NCBI RefSeq assembly: GCF_019320115.1
Contig: NC_089583.1
Span: 77,749,739-77,813,738 of the forward strand
Source of the DNA: Miscanthus floridulus
Taxonomy: Eukaryota; Streptophyta; Magnoliopsida; Poales; Poaceae
DNA: 64,000 nucleotides
Direction: 5' to 3'
Notes under the pieces: generated by a model
What the model saw: the letters and a program-made list of their open reading frames with translations, nothing else
Told to the model about the DNA's origin: nothing
Databases searched by the model: none
Made by a program: the position numbers and the translations under genes
Part shown: positions 32,570-44,200 of the stretch, in pieces
How the letters are laid out: every line of letters begins with the position of its first letter
Position numbering within the stretch: the first letter of the stretch is position 1

Positions 32570-34860
32570 ATGGATCGAGAGTGGATGCATCTGTCCCGAA
32601 TGGACAAACGGTACATGCATGGCATCAGCCAGTTTATCACCGATGCTAAAGCCCATGCTGGGAATGGGAACCCTGTCTTCCACCCATGCAAAGATTGCAA
32701 GAATCATAGAAACTTTTGTCAAATTGAGTCTATACGGTCGCACTTAATTACCAGGGGGTTCATGCCAAACTATACGATATGGACTATGCATGGTGAGGTT
32801 GGTGTGAATGTCCTGCACAAAAAAATGATGATGATGTGGGCATGCCTAACATAGCCATCCACGATGCTGACGAGGAACCCGGTGTCAATACGGAACTTAT
32901 GGCCACAGTTAATAATGTGTTTAGGAACACGCTAGCTGACGACACCGAGGATAACGATGGCATTTCTTAGCTACTACGTAATGTAGGGACCGGATGTCTT
33001 AGTGAAAGACAGTTGAGAAAGCTAGAGAAAATGAGACAAGATGGCAAAACACCATTGTATAGGAATTGTCCAATGAGCAAACTAGAAGCCGACATCATGC
33101 TGTTAGAGTTTAAATCGACTAACGGATTAAGCGATAAAGGCTTCAATCAGTTGTTAGGTATAATAAGGAAAATGCTCCTAGAAACAAATGAGTTGTCAGA
33201 AAAGACATACTTGGCCAAGCAAATGATCTGCCCCATCAGCCTCGAGGTTGAAAAAATCCACACGTGTTCCAATGATTGCATATTATACTGTGGAAAAAAA
33301 TACAAAGACTTGGACAAGTGCCCCAAGTGTGAAGCTCCATGGTACAAGGAAGGGCGATCAGATGAGGGTACCAAGACCAGAGAAGGCCCCATAAAGGTCA
33401 TTTGGTATTTCCCTATAGCTCCCTGAGTGCATAGGTTGTTTGCATGTGCAAAGTCAGCCAAGCTGTTGCGCTGGCATGGCGAAGAGGGTAAGAAAGATAC
33501 AATGATTAGGCACCCCGTCGATGGGCATGACTGGAGGACTATCAATACTATGTTCTATAAGGACATCGGTGGAGAGGTAAGGCACCTTTGGTTTGCTTTG
33601 AGCACAGATGGGATGAATCCTTTCGACCAGGTTAGAAGCAATCATAGCACCTGGCTAGTGACGCTCTGTATATACAACCTTCCACCTTGGGTCTATATGA
33701 AGCGGTCGTACATCGAGATGCCACTACTGATCTAAGGGCCAAGACAACCTAGGGAATGACATCGATGTGTTTCTGGAACCATTGATCGATGAACTAGTGG
33801 AGATGTTTGAAAAGGGTATGCCGGATGCTTGGGACGAGTACAAAAAGGAACATGTCACTAATCAAGGGAGTACTTATCGCTACTAATCACCTACCTGCTA
33901 GGTCGAGGTTCGTTGTTCCGGAGAGAAGACAAAAGGACTATATTGGATGTGTCGAGTGCTTGGACGACACCTGATGCAGGTAAGTCTGCCAAATAACTCA
34001 AAGATAGATTATATGAAACACCGTAGGTTCCTACCTAAGGATCACCCTTACTGTAGGAACAGAAAAGATTTCAATGATACTATTGAAAAACGCTTAGCTC
34101 CAAAATATCGAGACGGGCCTACGATACTTCAAGAACTCAACAAACTGGAGGTTGTCCTTGGAAAGGGGGACAATGCAGTAGCAGCGCCTGATAGGAGCAT
34201 TTGGAAGAAAAAATCGGTTTTTTAGAAACTACCTTACTAGCCATTTCTGAGTGTACGTCACTGTCTTGATCACATGCACATCACTAAAAATATGTGCGCT
34301 AACACTCTTAACACCTTGATGGACACTAGGGGGACATTGAAGGATTCACTAGCCACACGCCTGGACATACAACACTTGGGAATCAGAAAGGAGCTGCATC
34401 CCATGGAGCTAGAGAATAGCTAGTTCGAACTTTCGGTTGCGTCATGGAAATTGAAGAAGAAAGAAAAGTGTGTGCTTATTTCTTTCTTCAATGAACTCAA
34501 AGTCCCGACAGGCTACTGTGTGAACCCGAAGAGGCTAGTGAACATAAGAGAACTCAAGTTCAACTATGGCCCTATGAAGGACCATGACTGTCATGTCATT
34601 ATGACTCAGCTGCTCCCTGTTGCCCTGCGTGGTATCCTCCCCCAAAGGTCCACGCCACAATCATAAAGCTTTGCTCGTTCTTCAACACAATCTCAAAAAA
34701 GGTCATTGATGTGTCCACGCTAGAGCAGCTATAGCGGGACATAGCCAAAACTCTCGTTAGGCCTGAGATACATTTCCCGCCGACTTACTTTGATATCTCA
34801 TTGCATCTGCTCATTCATCTTATTGATCAAATTAGAGCCCTTGGGTAGTATAGACGGAGT
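32570..34860 (+). pseudogene. CACTA transposase, TNP2-type
   Basis: The ATG at 32570 lies in the right copy of the LINE target duplication; the left copy at 30587 would be the original start. It opens MDREWMHLSRMDKRYMHGI and HPCKDCKNHRNF, the transposon-associated domain (PF13963 type). After a frameshift near 32850 come LYRNCPMSKLEADIMLLEF, HTCSNDCILYCGKKYKDLDK and SNHSTWLVTLCIYNLPPW, the Transposase_21 (PF02992) core. After another shift comes HMHITKNMCANTLNTLMDT, then FFNELKVPTGYCVNPKR and FPPTYFDISLHLLIHL, the start of the DUF4218 region, where homology fades near 34850. There are at least three frame changes and several stops. TNP2 would catalyse excision and reinsertion. Confidence 0.9.
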
Positions 34861-35640
34861 ATACATGCTTCATATAGGTACATGTTCCTTTACATCAAAC
34901 CATAACTATACATATAGGTTATCAAGGTTTCTGTGGTTCACAGACATTCCAGTGTCGTATTCGTCTCAAACTTTTTCTTATGCTTCCATGTGCAACGTGT
35001 GAAGGAAACACCTAGTTTAGGATTTTCGGAGATGGTTTGCTACTTTCTAAGGTTTAATTGAATTTTCGTGCGATGACACCGTTTAATTATAGGTTGAACT
35101 GAGTCTACCCACGAAAAGATTCGGAATGGTGTCAAACTTTTACACAGGCTCTAATGTGCCCTAGGGATAAGAATTTTATGGAGGTGGATGAAAAAATCTG
35201 TTGGGTCCAGGACAAAAATTCACCTTCTTTTGTCTCATTCAGCATATAGAAAAATATAATAAATAAAAAACTGATCAGAAAAACCTAAGATCCTGTGTGG
35301 GGGTCTTAATTTTGGTGTACAAGCTTGCCAAAAAAAATTCAAGCCATTTCGACATAGGAATACACATGCTTCTATTTATTCAGTATATAAAAGAAAAAAA
35401 TTAATATATATAAACATCATTGCCGGTTTAAAGAAACTGGCATTGATGAGAATAAACCGACAGTGATGCTGGTTATCACTGTTGGTTTTTTTAAAACCGA
35501 TAGTGATATATAAAAAATTAAAAAAATTGTGCCAGCCCTCGGGTTTGAACACGGGTCTTGGGTTGCAGAGTTCATAGACTTAACCGCTGCGTTAGTATAG
35601 GACGTGTGCCAAGGGTTATTTATTTTTTCCTTTTGACCTT
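34861..35640. other. CACTA interior without recognisable coding sequence
   Basis: AT-rich DNA follows the fading transposase homology. A CACTA-type motif pair (CATTGCCGGTTT ... AACCGACAGTG) appears at about 35420-35515, and one diverged copy of the tRNA-like block of the next feature lies at about 35528-35610. No ORF is supported. Confidence 0.55.
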
Positions 35641-36660
35641 TAGGCCGATTAATAAATTATAAAATAGAACAAAAAAAATTTGGGCCGCCTAGGACTCGAA
35701 CACGGGACTCAGGGACAAAGTTGAGGGGTCTTAACTATCGCGCCAGTAGGAGGAGTTCAAAAGAAAACTAAAAGTTATCCTACTTAACACCTAACTACTA
35801 CATCACTTCACTGCCGGTTTGTAGAATGACTCGGCAGTGATATACCCCCATCATTGTCGGTTTATAATCAAAACCGGCAGTGATGAGCTATTTCCCGAAG
35901 TAAATTAATAATTTATAAAATAGACCAAAAAATTTGGGCCACCTGGGACTCGAACATGGGTCTCGAGGGCTAAGTTGAGGGATCTTAACCGTTGCGCCAG
36001 TAGGAGAAGTTCAAAAGAAAACGAAAAGTTATCCTACTTAACACCTAACTGCTATACCATATCACTGTCGATTTGGAGAATGACCCGGCAGTGATGTACC
36101 CCCATCACTGTCGGTTTACGATCAAAATCGACAATGATGAGCTATTTCCTGAAGTAAATTAATAATTTATAAAATAGAACAAAAAATTTGGGCCGCCTGG
36201 GACTCGAACACGGGTCTTGGGGCTAAGTTGAGGGGTTTTAACCGTTGCGCTAGTAGGAGGAGTTCAAAAAAAAACTAAAAGTTATCCTACTTAACATCTA
36301 ACTGCTACACCACATCACTGTCGGTTTGGGGAATGACCCGACAGTGATGTACCCTATCACTGTCGGTTTACAATCAAAACCAGCAGAGATGAGCTATTTC
36401 CTGAAGTAAATTAATAATTTATAAAATAGAACAAAAAAATTGGACTACCTAGGACTCGAACACGGGTCTCGAGGCTAAGTTGAGGGGTCTTAACCTGTTG
36501 CGCCAGTAGGAGGAGTTCGAAATAAAATGAAAAGTTATTCTACTTAACACCTAACTGCTACACCACATTATTACCGGTTTGGGGAATGACCTGATAGTGA
36601 TGTACCCCATCACTGTCGGTTTACAATCAGAACCAGCAGTGATGAGCTACCTGTATAAAA
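35641..36660. repeat. 254-bp tandem repeat with tRNA-like boxes inside the CACTA element
   Basis: Four units have equivalent points at 35681, 35935, 36189 and 36441, spaced 252-254 bp. Each unit contains a pair of CACTA subterminal motifs (CACTGTCGGTTT). Each also contains a block that on the minus strand reads TGGCGCAACGGTTAAG and, about 35-40 bp on, GTGTTCGAGTCC. These resemble the A and B boxes of an RNA polymerase III promoter. The stems of a true tRNA do not form well, so I call it tRNA-like only. An older copy of the block at 35528-35610 has an even better B box (GTTCAAACCC). Confidence 0.8.
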
Positions 36661-37189
36661 GAGGCGTGGGTTGAAATTATCCAAATTCATTACAACCCCG
36701 TGCCACCCCCCCCCCCCCCCCGCGGCCGAAGCACCACCCCATGCCGGAGCACCACCCCACGCCATCCGTCGCCCCACGCCATCCACCGCCCCACGCCGGA
36801 GCACCGCCCCACGCCGTCCACTGCCCCAAACTAGAGCACCGCACCGTCCGTGCCCTCGTTCCTCGTCCACGACGCTGGTCGTGCCCCTCCTCCTCCATGC
36901 CTACACTCCCACCGCCGAGGCCTTCAGGAGTGCGCGGACAACTGCTTTCCCACCCCCACGGTGAGTGCGTGGCTCACTGCCCGCTATGTGTCTGATGAAA
37001 TGTCCCACGGTGTTGCTGCTTACTTGAATCAGTAGAGGTGTTGTTGTGAATCAGTAGAGGTGTTGCTGCTTACTTGAATCTAGTAATACTTATTTTGGGG
37101 GAGTGCTGAATTAGTAAGCGATCCTAATAACATATTATTTTCTAATCACACATACCGCTTTCTAACGTTTTTCCTTTTAATGTTGCTCA
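36661..37189. other. CACTA interior, C-rich then AT-rich, no supported gene
   Basis: A poly(C) run (36706-36721) leads into a Pro/His/Arg-rich stretch readable in several frames on both strands, a sign of base composition rather than of coding. A 21-bp string (AATCAGTAGAGGTGTTG plus flanks) is duplicated at about 37027-37065. Confidence 0.5.
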
Positions 37190-37620
37190 GTGTCCGAAGA
37201 AGACATATCGGTGGGACGCAGGTCCCATTTAAGGTTGTCGAAATGGAGGGGAAGTACTTAAAATAGCCGGCGGGAAACAATGAATGCGGGTTTTATGTAA
37301 TGTGGGCAATGCTTCGCTACATCGGCGGGAAATCGGAAGAAGCCGATAAGTTGGTGTGTATAATCCCCATTTCATTTATGTCTGTTAATCATTCAACAAA
37401 ATGATTTAATGATTGCTCTTTGGATATCATCTTTTTTGAACGACAGTGCAAGAAATATAACCACGAAAGGTTGTTAGATATGGAGATCGTCGCGCTGCAA
37501 TCGAAGCTGGCAAAATTCATCTTAGCCGAGGTATTGAAAAAAGATGGAGTATTTTCCATTGCACAATCCGTGAAGTTCAAGGACGAGTATGGCTCAGAGC
37601 GGCTCGCTAGATTATTGTAA
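37190..37620 (+). pseudogene. Ulp1-like (C48) cysteine protease, C-terminal fragment inside the CACTA element
   Basis: Reading 37265-37353 gives PAGNNECGFYVMWAMLRYIG, the C-terminal catalytic motif of plant transposon Ulp1-like proteases (compare the usual QPxGxxxCGxYV). The catalytic Cys codon is 37285-37287. The preceding Gln position, which forms the oxyanion hole, is TAG at 37264-37266. A GT-AG interval at 37354-37446 probably is an intron, because the frame resumes with CKKYNHERLLDMEIVALQSK and ends at a stop at 37618-37620. The catalytic His and Asp regions are absent or unrecognisable upstream. Capture of Ulp1-like sequences by plant DNA transposons is known. SUMO-protease function of such copies is unproven and impossible for this one. 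Confidence 0.75.
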
Positions 37621-38243
37621 GAAGTCCGAGAAGCATTGCACAATCTATGATGTCCGAGAACATTTCTTTTTTATTTTGAGGGATCGAAATCTTGATAAGA
37701 ACATTTGAACTGTAACCATAACATTTGTAATGCTTAATATTGATGGACCTATCGTCTAAGTAGCGTATATAAAGTGAAACATGATTCCACAAAAAATATA
37801 AATTAAAATAAATTATAAAATAATAAAATGCGAACATGATATCACCGGCAGTGTTGTCGTAAACATCACTGCTGATTAGAAACAAACCGGCAGTGATGGC
37901 ACTGCCAGCTAGAGCCACAAACCGGCGGTGTTGGCTTAGCCATCACTGTCGGTTCTTGTCACAAACCGGTAGTGATTCTTACGAGAACACTGTCGGTTCA
38001 AACACAAACTGACAGTGTTGGTGAAAATGAACTCTACCAGGTGGTCTTATGAACCAGCAGTGTTGGTGGAACTTAACTCTGTCAGTTGTGTAAAGAACCG
38101 GTATTGAAGTTGAAGAACACTACCGGTTTGTAGGAACCAATAGTGATAGCTACCCTCATCACTGCGGTATGGTTGTGCCGGTTCAAAATCCGGCAGTGAT
38201 GGGGTATTTTGAACTGGAAGTGAAGTGCAATTTTGACGTAGTG
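37621..38243. repeat. Right end and subterminal repeats of the CACTA element
   Basis: From about 37845 to the end, variants of CACTGCCGGTT / AACCGGCAGTG recur about every 25-40 bp (for example 37846, 37880, 37942 and 37968), mirroring the left end. The terminal GTAGTG is followed by the TSD TTA. Bases 37621-37840 are AT-rich without features. Confidence 0.88.
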
Positions 38244-38530
38244 TTACCAGTGATGCTAGGGGGGAAAAGGCAGCAAGACATGTTCTTACGTCGATGTTCA
38301 ATTGATAAACTATTACGCACTTGAAGCATCGTTTTCTTGTGCCTATTTTGTTCGCCCTAAAATGGGAGAGTATGGAGGAAAAGCACCATTTTATATGGAC
38401 ACCAACAACCTCTCAAGTGACAAGCATGAGACGAAGGCGAGTTTATAGGTGATTTGTTTTTGGCGATCTACAATGATGGATTTCCTCTGAGAAGGGAAAG
38501 TGTCGATGATGGATCCATGCGATCCATTTG

Positions 38531-38845
38531 TGTTAGGAATGGCACCCCTGGAGTTGTGCCGGATGATGAACAGGAGGCTTCGGTGCCAGGCGCGGCGGGA
38601 CAAAGACCAGTTCAGGTCTGGGCCAAAAGTGCAAAGGTGTATGGGCCGAAGTGGGATAACGAGTGAGCCCAGTAGCGTGTGCGTGCGTGAGTTGTCTTCC
38701 TATATGCCTGGCCTCTGCCGTTGAGGGCATGACTATTGTATCACACATTACTCAAACCTGAACTAAGATTCGTCTTCCTACCTGCCTCTGTTGTTCCTCC
38801 TCACCTTTGATCCAATCTTCCCTTTCCCAGCACCTGCTGTTAACA
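38531..38845 (+). repeat. 5' LTR of the Reina-like element
   Basis: 315 bp, TGTTAGGAATGG to GCTGTTAACA, matching 56636-56949 with scattered differences. No clear TATA box was picked out. Confidence 0.92.
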
Positions 38846-38848
38846 AAT

Positions 38849-38861
38849 TGGTATCCAGAGC
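38849..38861 (+). other. Primer binding site of the Reina-like element
   Basis: TGGTATCCAGAGC lies three bases after the 5' LTR. It matches the initiator-tRNA-Met site with one extra C. Confidence 0.85.
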
Positions 38862-38996
38862 CTATCCTTCCTTGGCCAATCCATTGTCATCCAAACGCCT
38901 TGATCTGAGGTTGCAATCCCCGCCTCGATCCCCATCCTGGAACACCATCAAATCGTCCACGACCACTTCACCAGATTTCACAAGCAACTAGGTGCC

Positions 38997-40340
38997 ATGG
39001 ATCCCAACACCAAACTCTTTGTAGACAAGCTCAAATCAGTGAAGACCTCCCTCGAGTCGTCGCTTGGCAGGCACATCGGAGAGGTGGAGGCATCGCTGGG
39101 CAAGCTAATCGGGGCCATGGAGCACTCCATTGCGGACCGGTTCACCCGCCTGGAGGACACCGCGAAGGTGTTCGATGATTGGCAGCCTAAGGTGGATGCA
39201 TTGATGGCTGAGTTGCGCTCGGAGTTGGGCGCGATCCGAAAGTCCGAAGCAGTGGTGGAGCAGATGTGCGAAGAAATGACCGTGCTCCGCAAAACCGTGA
39301 GTCGTGTGGTGCTCAACTCGGATCCCTCAACATCTGCGGGGGTCCTGAAGCCTCAACCCGTGGTGGTCGTGGCAATCTCATCTGCCGGGCACCCGGCCAT
39401 CGGCCCATTTGTTGGGCACGGCTCTGCACTTCATCACCGGGGGTTCGAGCCCACGGCTCAACCCTCGGTCAAGGGTAAGCTCATATAGACCCTTCCCCAA
39501 CCCACCCATCAGTATGTTCTCCATAGATCGATCTCTAGTTCGGCGTTGGATGTAGGGGATCGAATGTTCCATGGAGCTGGTGGTGCGCCGCATGAGCATC
39601 GTGCGCATTGGGGGCCTGCAGTATTCTAGCAGTAAATTGCCGAAGATGGATTTCCCGATTTTTTATGGGGAGGATCCGAAACTGTGGCTCAGTCGTTGTG
39701 ATGATTATTTCGATATGTACTTGGTTGAGCCCGGTCAGTGGATTCGATGTGCTATGATGAAAATGACAGGGGCTGCGTCTCGCTGGCTCCAGTCCTTGAA
39801 TCCAAAGGTGAAGGCAATTAGTTGGGATGAATTCTGTAAGCTAGTTTTGGATCGTTTTGGTCGGGATCAGAATGGATTGCTGATTCGTTAGTTGTTTCAC
39901 ATCCGTCAGTCTGGGGGTTCAGGAGTATGCTGACCGGTTCACCGGATTGGTTGATCAATTCATAGCTTATGGGAAAAATACCGATCCCTTGTTTTATGCT
40001 ATGCGATTTGTGGACGGGTTGTGGGATGATATCCGTTCTGCTGTTTCTATGCAACGCCCATCTTCTGTGGATGCTGCCTGCGTACTCGCATTGTTGCAGG
40101 AGGAATTGGTGGATGCCGGGCGTAGGAAGTCGCCATACAAGTCTCCGCCCGGGTTGACGCCTATGCACACACCTGATCATAGCGGGCGCAACACTACCAG
40201 TGATGCTCCGGCGGATGATCGGCGTCCTCGTGGCGTCGAGGATAAGCTGGCCACGCTGCGGTCGTACCGGCATGCCTGCGGCCTCTGCATTCGATGTGGA
40301 TAAAAATGGTCACGCGACCATAAATGCCCTGAGGTTCTTC
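38997..40340 (+). pseudogene. Reina-like gag
   Basis: The ATG at 38997 opens MDPNTKLFVDKLKSVKTSLE. The first 163 codons are open to a stop at 39488. After frame changes, a second block at 39571-39891 has KMDFPIFYGEDPKLWLSRCD and a SWDEFCKLVLDRFGRD motif, the core of the retrotransposon gag domain. A third block (39947-40303) contains GLWDDIRSAVSMQRP and ends CGLCIRCG followed, after a stop, by WSRDHKC, a CCHC zinc knuckle for RNA binding. Three different frames are used, so there are at least two indels besides the stops. Confidence 0.85.
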
Positions 40341-40450
40341 TACTGCACGCTCTATAGGAGTTCTGGGATATGTGCAATGGAGAGGAGTCTGAATGCTGTG
40401 ATGAAGCTACGTCTGAATAGGACGCTCCCCAAGTCCTGGCAATTCAGGTA

Positions 40451-40861
40451 TTGGCCACAGTTCAGGGCATTTTAGTGCAGATATTGGTGGATTCAGGCAG
40501 CTCCTGCTCCTTTGTCAGCACTGATTTGGCTAGTAAACTGTCTGGTGGCACTACTTTGCAAGTACCTCCTCGTGTCCGTATTGCTGATGGCAGTTTAGTG
40601 GAGTGCCCACAATCTTTCACCAACCTCAATTGGGAAGTACAACAACATCAGTTCAGTTCATCATTCTTGGCTCTTCTAATCCCATCTTATGACATGATTC
40701 TTGGTATGGACTGGTTGGCCAGCCATAGCCCGATGCAGATCGATTGGCAGCACAAATGGCTTCAGATTCCTTATGAGCAGTCTACTGTTCCGTCTGCAGG
40801 GCAAGTTGCGGGAGTTATTAGCTGGATCAGTCATTCAGGTGCAGGTTGTCTCTTCTGTTGA
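40451..40861 (+). pseudogene. Reina-like retropepsin (protease)
   Basis: The open frame reads ILVQILVDSGSSCSFVSTDL, with the catalytic DSG, and later PSYDMILGMDWLASHSPMQI, the ILGMDWL flap region typical of Ty3/gypsy proteases. It is open for about 136 codons. The lead-in from gag is out of frame, and the link to RT is broken by stops near 40861. Confidence 0.88.
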
Positions 40862-40899
40862 GTCTTCACAGTAGCGTGAGGTCCACCCCGCTGTCTCAG

Positions 40900-41204
40900 A
40901 GTTGTTGAAAGAATTTGAATCTGTGTTTGCTCCTCCTTCGGGATATCCTCTAGCACGGCCATGTGATCATGCTATCCCTCTTATTCCTGGAGCATTCGCC
41001 TGTGCATGTCAGGCCTTACCGTTATCTGCCAGCTGTTAAAACCGAGATTGAACGGCAAATTACTGATGTGCTGCAGTCAGGCATCATTCAGCCAAGCAAC
41101 AGTCCATTCTCCTCGTCGGTTCTACTTGTGGAGAAAAAGGACGGGACATTCCGGTTCTGCGTGGATTTTCGCCACCTCAATGCCATCACCGCCAAGGCCA
41201 AATA
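40900..41204 (+). pseudogene. Reina-like reverse transcriptase, N-terminal part (before the insertion)
   Basis: After the protease, the RT palm begins: RPYRYLPAVKTEIERQITDV, then SSVLLVEKKDGTFRFCVDFR and HLNAITAKAKY. It is cut at 41204 within AKY by the insertion and resumes at 49898 after the duplicated AAATA. A frameshift separates the HAIPLIPG-type start (about 40970) from the VRPYR part. Confidence 0.9.
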
Positions 41205-44200
41205 TGTAACACCTGATGTTACGAACTTGCTTAGCACCTAGGTTAAGACCTCGGGAAATCTAGACGAACGAGTTTTCAAATTTTAACGAGTTAAAACACA
41301 CATAAAATAAAAAACAATTTCTGTAAACATAAACAACATATAACGTGTGTATAGTGTTTATGTAAAAACGGCGAGCAAATAGTGTAGATAAGAGTGCAAC
41401 TTTAATTTTTGGGAAGTGAATATTGTTAACTAGCGTTTTTTGGAGCTCTAACATCGAGTCCGAAATTTAAGCTAGAACTTTTCGTTTAATCAGCAAGAAA
41501 TTGAATTTATGTTTAAAATGCCATTTTGGTGGATTATATTGAGAAAAATAGTTAAAAGGGTGCTTAAATGTTTTGCTCCTATGGTTTAGTATAAAGTATG
41601 GACTATTGCATGAAATGTTTATTGGATGAAATTAATAAGGTTTAGACATATTAAAAATTAGGACAAAAGCACAAATGGTTGTTAGTCCTAACCGGGCCTT
41701 GCCCTTTTCTAAGTCTGAAAATGATAGTAGACAATATCGTTTTGATATTCAAATTCTAACAAAATTGTTTAAACACCGACTTCATGTTCTTATACTGATG
41801 GTTGCCTCTAGGAGAGTACTTAAGCATGGCTTAAGTGGTAGTGGTGTTGGGTGTCACGGTACCTTCGTAAAATTTTCCAAACTTCGTTAATATGTGTTAG
41901 GGTCGTGTCTTTGGCGCTCTATTCGCAAACTGACGTTCAGCGTGATGAGCTCATGTTGGCATTCCTCTCACTCCCCCTCTGGTTGCTCCCTGGTCATGAC
42001 GATTGCTTCGTTAACTAGATGGTAGTGTTGACCTTGAGTTCATGGAATTGGTTGAGCCTTCGTCGAATCAGTGAGTAGTTTTTTGCCTACTTTAAAAAGC
42101 GTGCATGGCATCGTTCCTAGTTTCTTGACCTGAGGTCGCGATCACCACGCGCGCAAGTGTGTTGCTAGTGACGAGCTCGGGTCGTGGCCGGGTGGCTATT
42201 GCAGGTCAGTCTGTGTGCCGTTGTCGCGTGTCGCTTGATGTCGCACAACGCCTTAGCCTCGCCGTGGCCGAGTCCCGTGGGCCAGCCCTGGTGGTTGGCC
42301 GGCTGCGCGCCAGGCCAGGCTTGGCTGCCACCGCCCCACGCCGTGCGCACGTACTGCCAAGTCACGCATAGGGCTGCACTCTTCCTTCCCTATCACCTTG
42401 CCCCGCCCTGTAGCGTGCGTTCACAGCCGCTCAACTCACCTACCTCGCTCCTACTCGCACCGCCTCTTGCCGCATCGCGACGTCGTGCTGCTGCGCGCGT
42501 GTGGCCACACGCGGGCACACCTTCAATGGCTACGTCCAAGCGCTAACCGATGCGTCGCTTGCTTGTGTGGTCATATCCCTGCTGTCGTGCCTCGTCGGGT
42601 CGTGGCCGGACCATTTCTGCCGGGGCTGTCCCCGCGGCATGGCAGTGGCGGTGCACCACTATCCTTTCCTCTTCATAACCTACAACTCAAAGCTTCCTGG
42701 TCCAATTCCTTAGGTCAGCAGGTAGCAGAGGGAGTCAGCTAGGCGTCCCATTCCCACCAAGTCCAATCGTTGCCTGCCTGTGGCCAATTTTGCATTTTTG
42801 GCCACCGCTGGCCTTGTGCTCCGCTGAACCGGCGGGTTGGGAGGTAAGGCAAGTAGGAATGGTAGCAATTCAATTATGTGTAACCCTGAGTTTACCTTGA
42901 CTTTCTCCATTCGGTCCTCGCGTTACTTTGGCCAGGATGCTCGACGACGAAGTGTGGACGCGTCGGTGCCACGCTCGGAGCGTCGCCGAGCGGTGCGGGC
43001 GCACGTGGCCAGACCGCCACAGCGCTACCCTACTTCAACCGGTAGTGGGGCGTGCACCACAGTGAGCCATCGAAGCTTATCCTCCACCTCTATTATGCTG
43101 AGCGTATGTAGGTTCCTCAAAACAGGCACGCTACCGCCGTAGTTAGCCGCTTGCCACTGCCGCTGCGGCAGTGCGCCGCTGAATCCCTAACTGCCACCCA
43201 TGCGTGCGGGTTTATCCATAGATGGTGGTCGGCCCGTTATTATTGTCATAGTGGGTCTAGCTTGCCCGGCGTAACCACCATTGTCGTCGGTGTGCCACGC
43301 TGCCGCGCGCGGGTACGCCGATGACTGCCCCGTTGCAAAGGCAACCCATTCCAGGGTCTTTAATGCAAAGCGTGAGTATGTAGTAATAGTGCTCCGTTGC
43401 TCCGCGTGATTATCCAAAAACCCGAGCCCTCTTTTGCAAAACGCGAGCGCGCGCGGGCGTCCCGGCCTTGGGCCGTGTTGGGCCATCCGACCCACGCGAG
43501 GCCATGCCCGCGCTGGGCTGTCGGGCCAGAATGGGTTGCTGCTGGCCCGTTTTCTTTTTCTAACTAATTTAGTTTCCAAGGCAAACTTGTAAATGCAATA
43601 TAAATTTGTGTAGTTGGCCAAAAATTGTGAAACTAATTTTGTTAGGTCCCTAAAATTATGATCTATCTGCTAGTATATTTTATTTATATAGTTTTATAAT
43701 ATTTTTAGGAGTTATCTAATTAAATTGAGATGCTTAATATTGTAAGATATAAACTTGTAGGAATTGTTGTGATAAATGGGTGATAGTGTTGGCTCTGAAA
43801 CTATCATAGTAAATTCCTAACATTATTAGGTGCACACTATAATTTTTGTAGCTCCATAATAATTAGTTTGCTAGGGTAGCTAAATGAGCCCTAGTTCGAA
43901 AAAATATATATAATCAATAAAATGTCGAAACACCTTGGGACTTTAGAACTAAAACATTTTTCCGGAGACAAAGTCTTACTTGACAACGTGGATACATAGG
44001 CTAGTACATTAGTCATTAAAGCTAGCTCGTTAGCTTATGGAGCGTAATCGTATTATAGAGTTGCAGTTGCCATTGGTTAATTACGTTTTCTGCGTTACAT
44101 CCACATATATCGTAATAGGAACACCGATGGATTGTGGAGTCGACTAGGGAAACAGAAAACATAGTGCTGCGGCGATCGTGTCGCCACGGTGGAGTGCAAA

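Larger units (their letters stand above)
29675..38243 (+). mobile_element. CACTA (En/Spm-type) DNA transposon with nested LINE
   Basis: The ends are CACTACGCTAG at 29675 and GACGTAGTG ending at 38243, flanked by the 3-bp TSD TTA (29672-29674 and 38244-38246). Both subterminal regions carry many copies, in both orientations, of a CACTGCCGGTT-like motif, the expected transposase-binding repeats. Inside are a TNP2-type transposase (32570 onward), a fragment of a Ulp1-like protease (37190-37620) and an RTE LINE at 30602-32569. The total is 8569 bp, about 6.6 kb without the LINE and its duplication. The transposase is broken, so the element could move only in trans. Confidence 0.93.

Noticed and set aside
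32523..32747. ORF with a run of Val residues
   Set aside because: It reads through the (TTG)n tail of the LINE.
35936..36003. Genuine tRNA gene on the minus strand
   Set aside because: The A- and B-box-like strings are present, but the T-stem does not pair and no acceptor stem is visible.
36671..37035. Pro/His/Arg-rich ORFs next to a poly(C) run
   Set aside because: They are equally open on both strands and low-complexity, with no domain.
29560..38350. 16-bp string TGCCTATTTTGTTCGC on both sides of the CACTA element (about 29562 and 38340)
   Set aside because: It does not abut the element ends, and one chance 16-mer repeat is expected in a window of this size. The true duplication is TTA at the termini.
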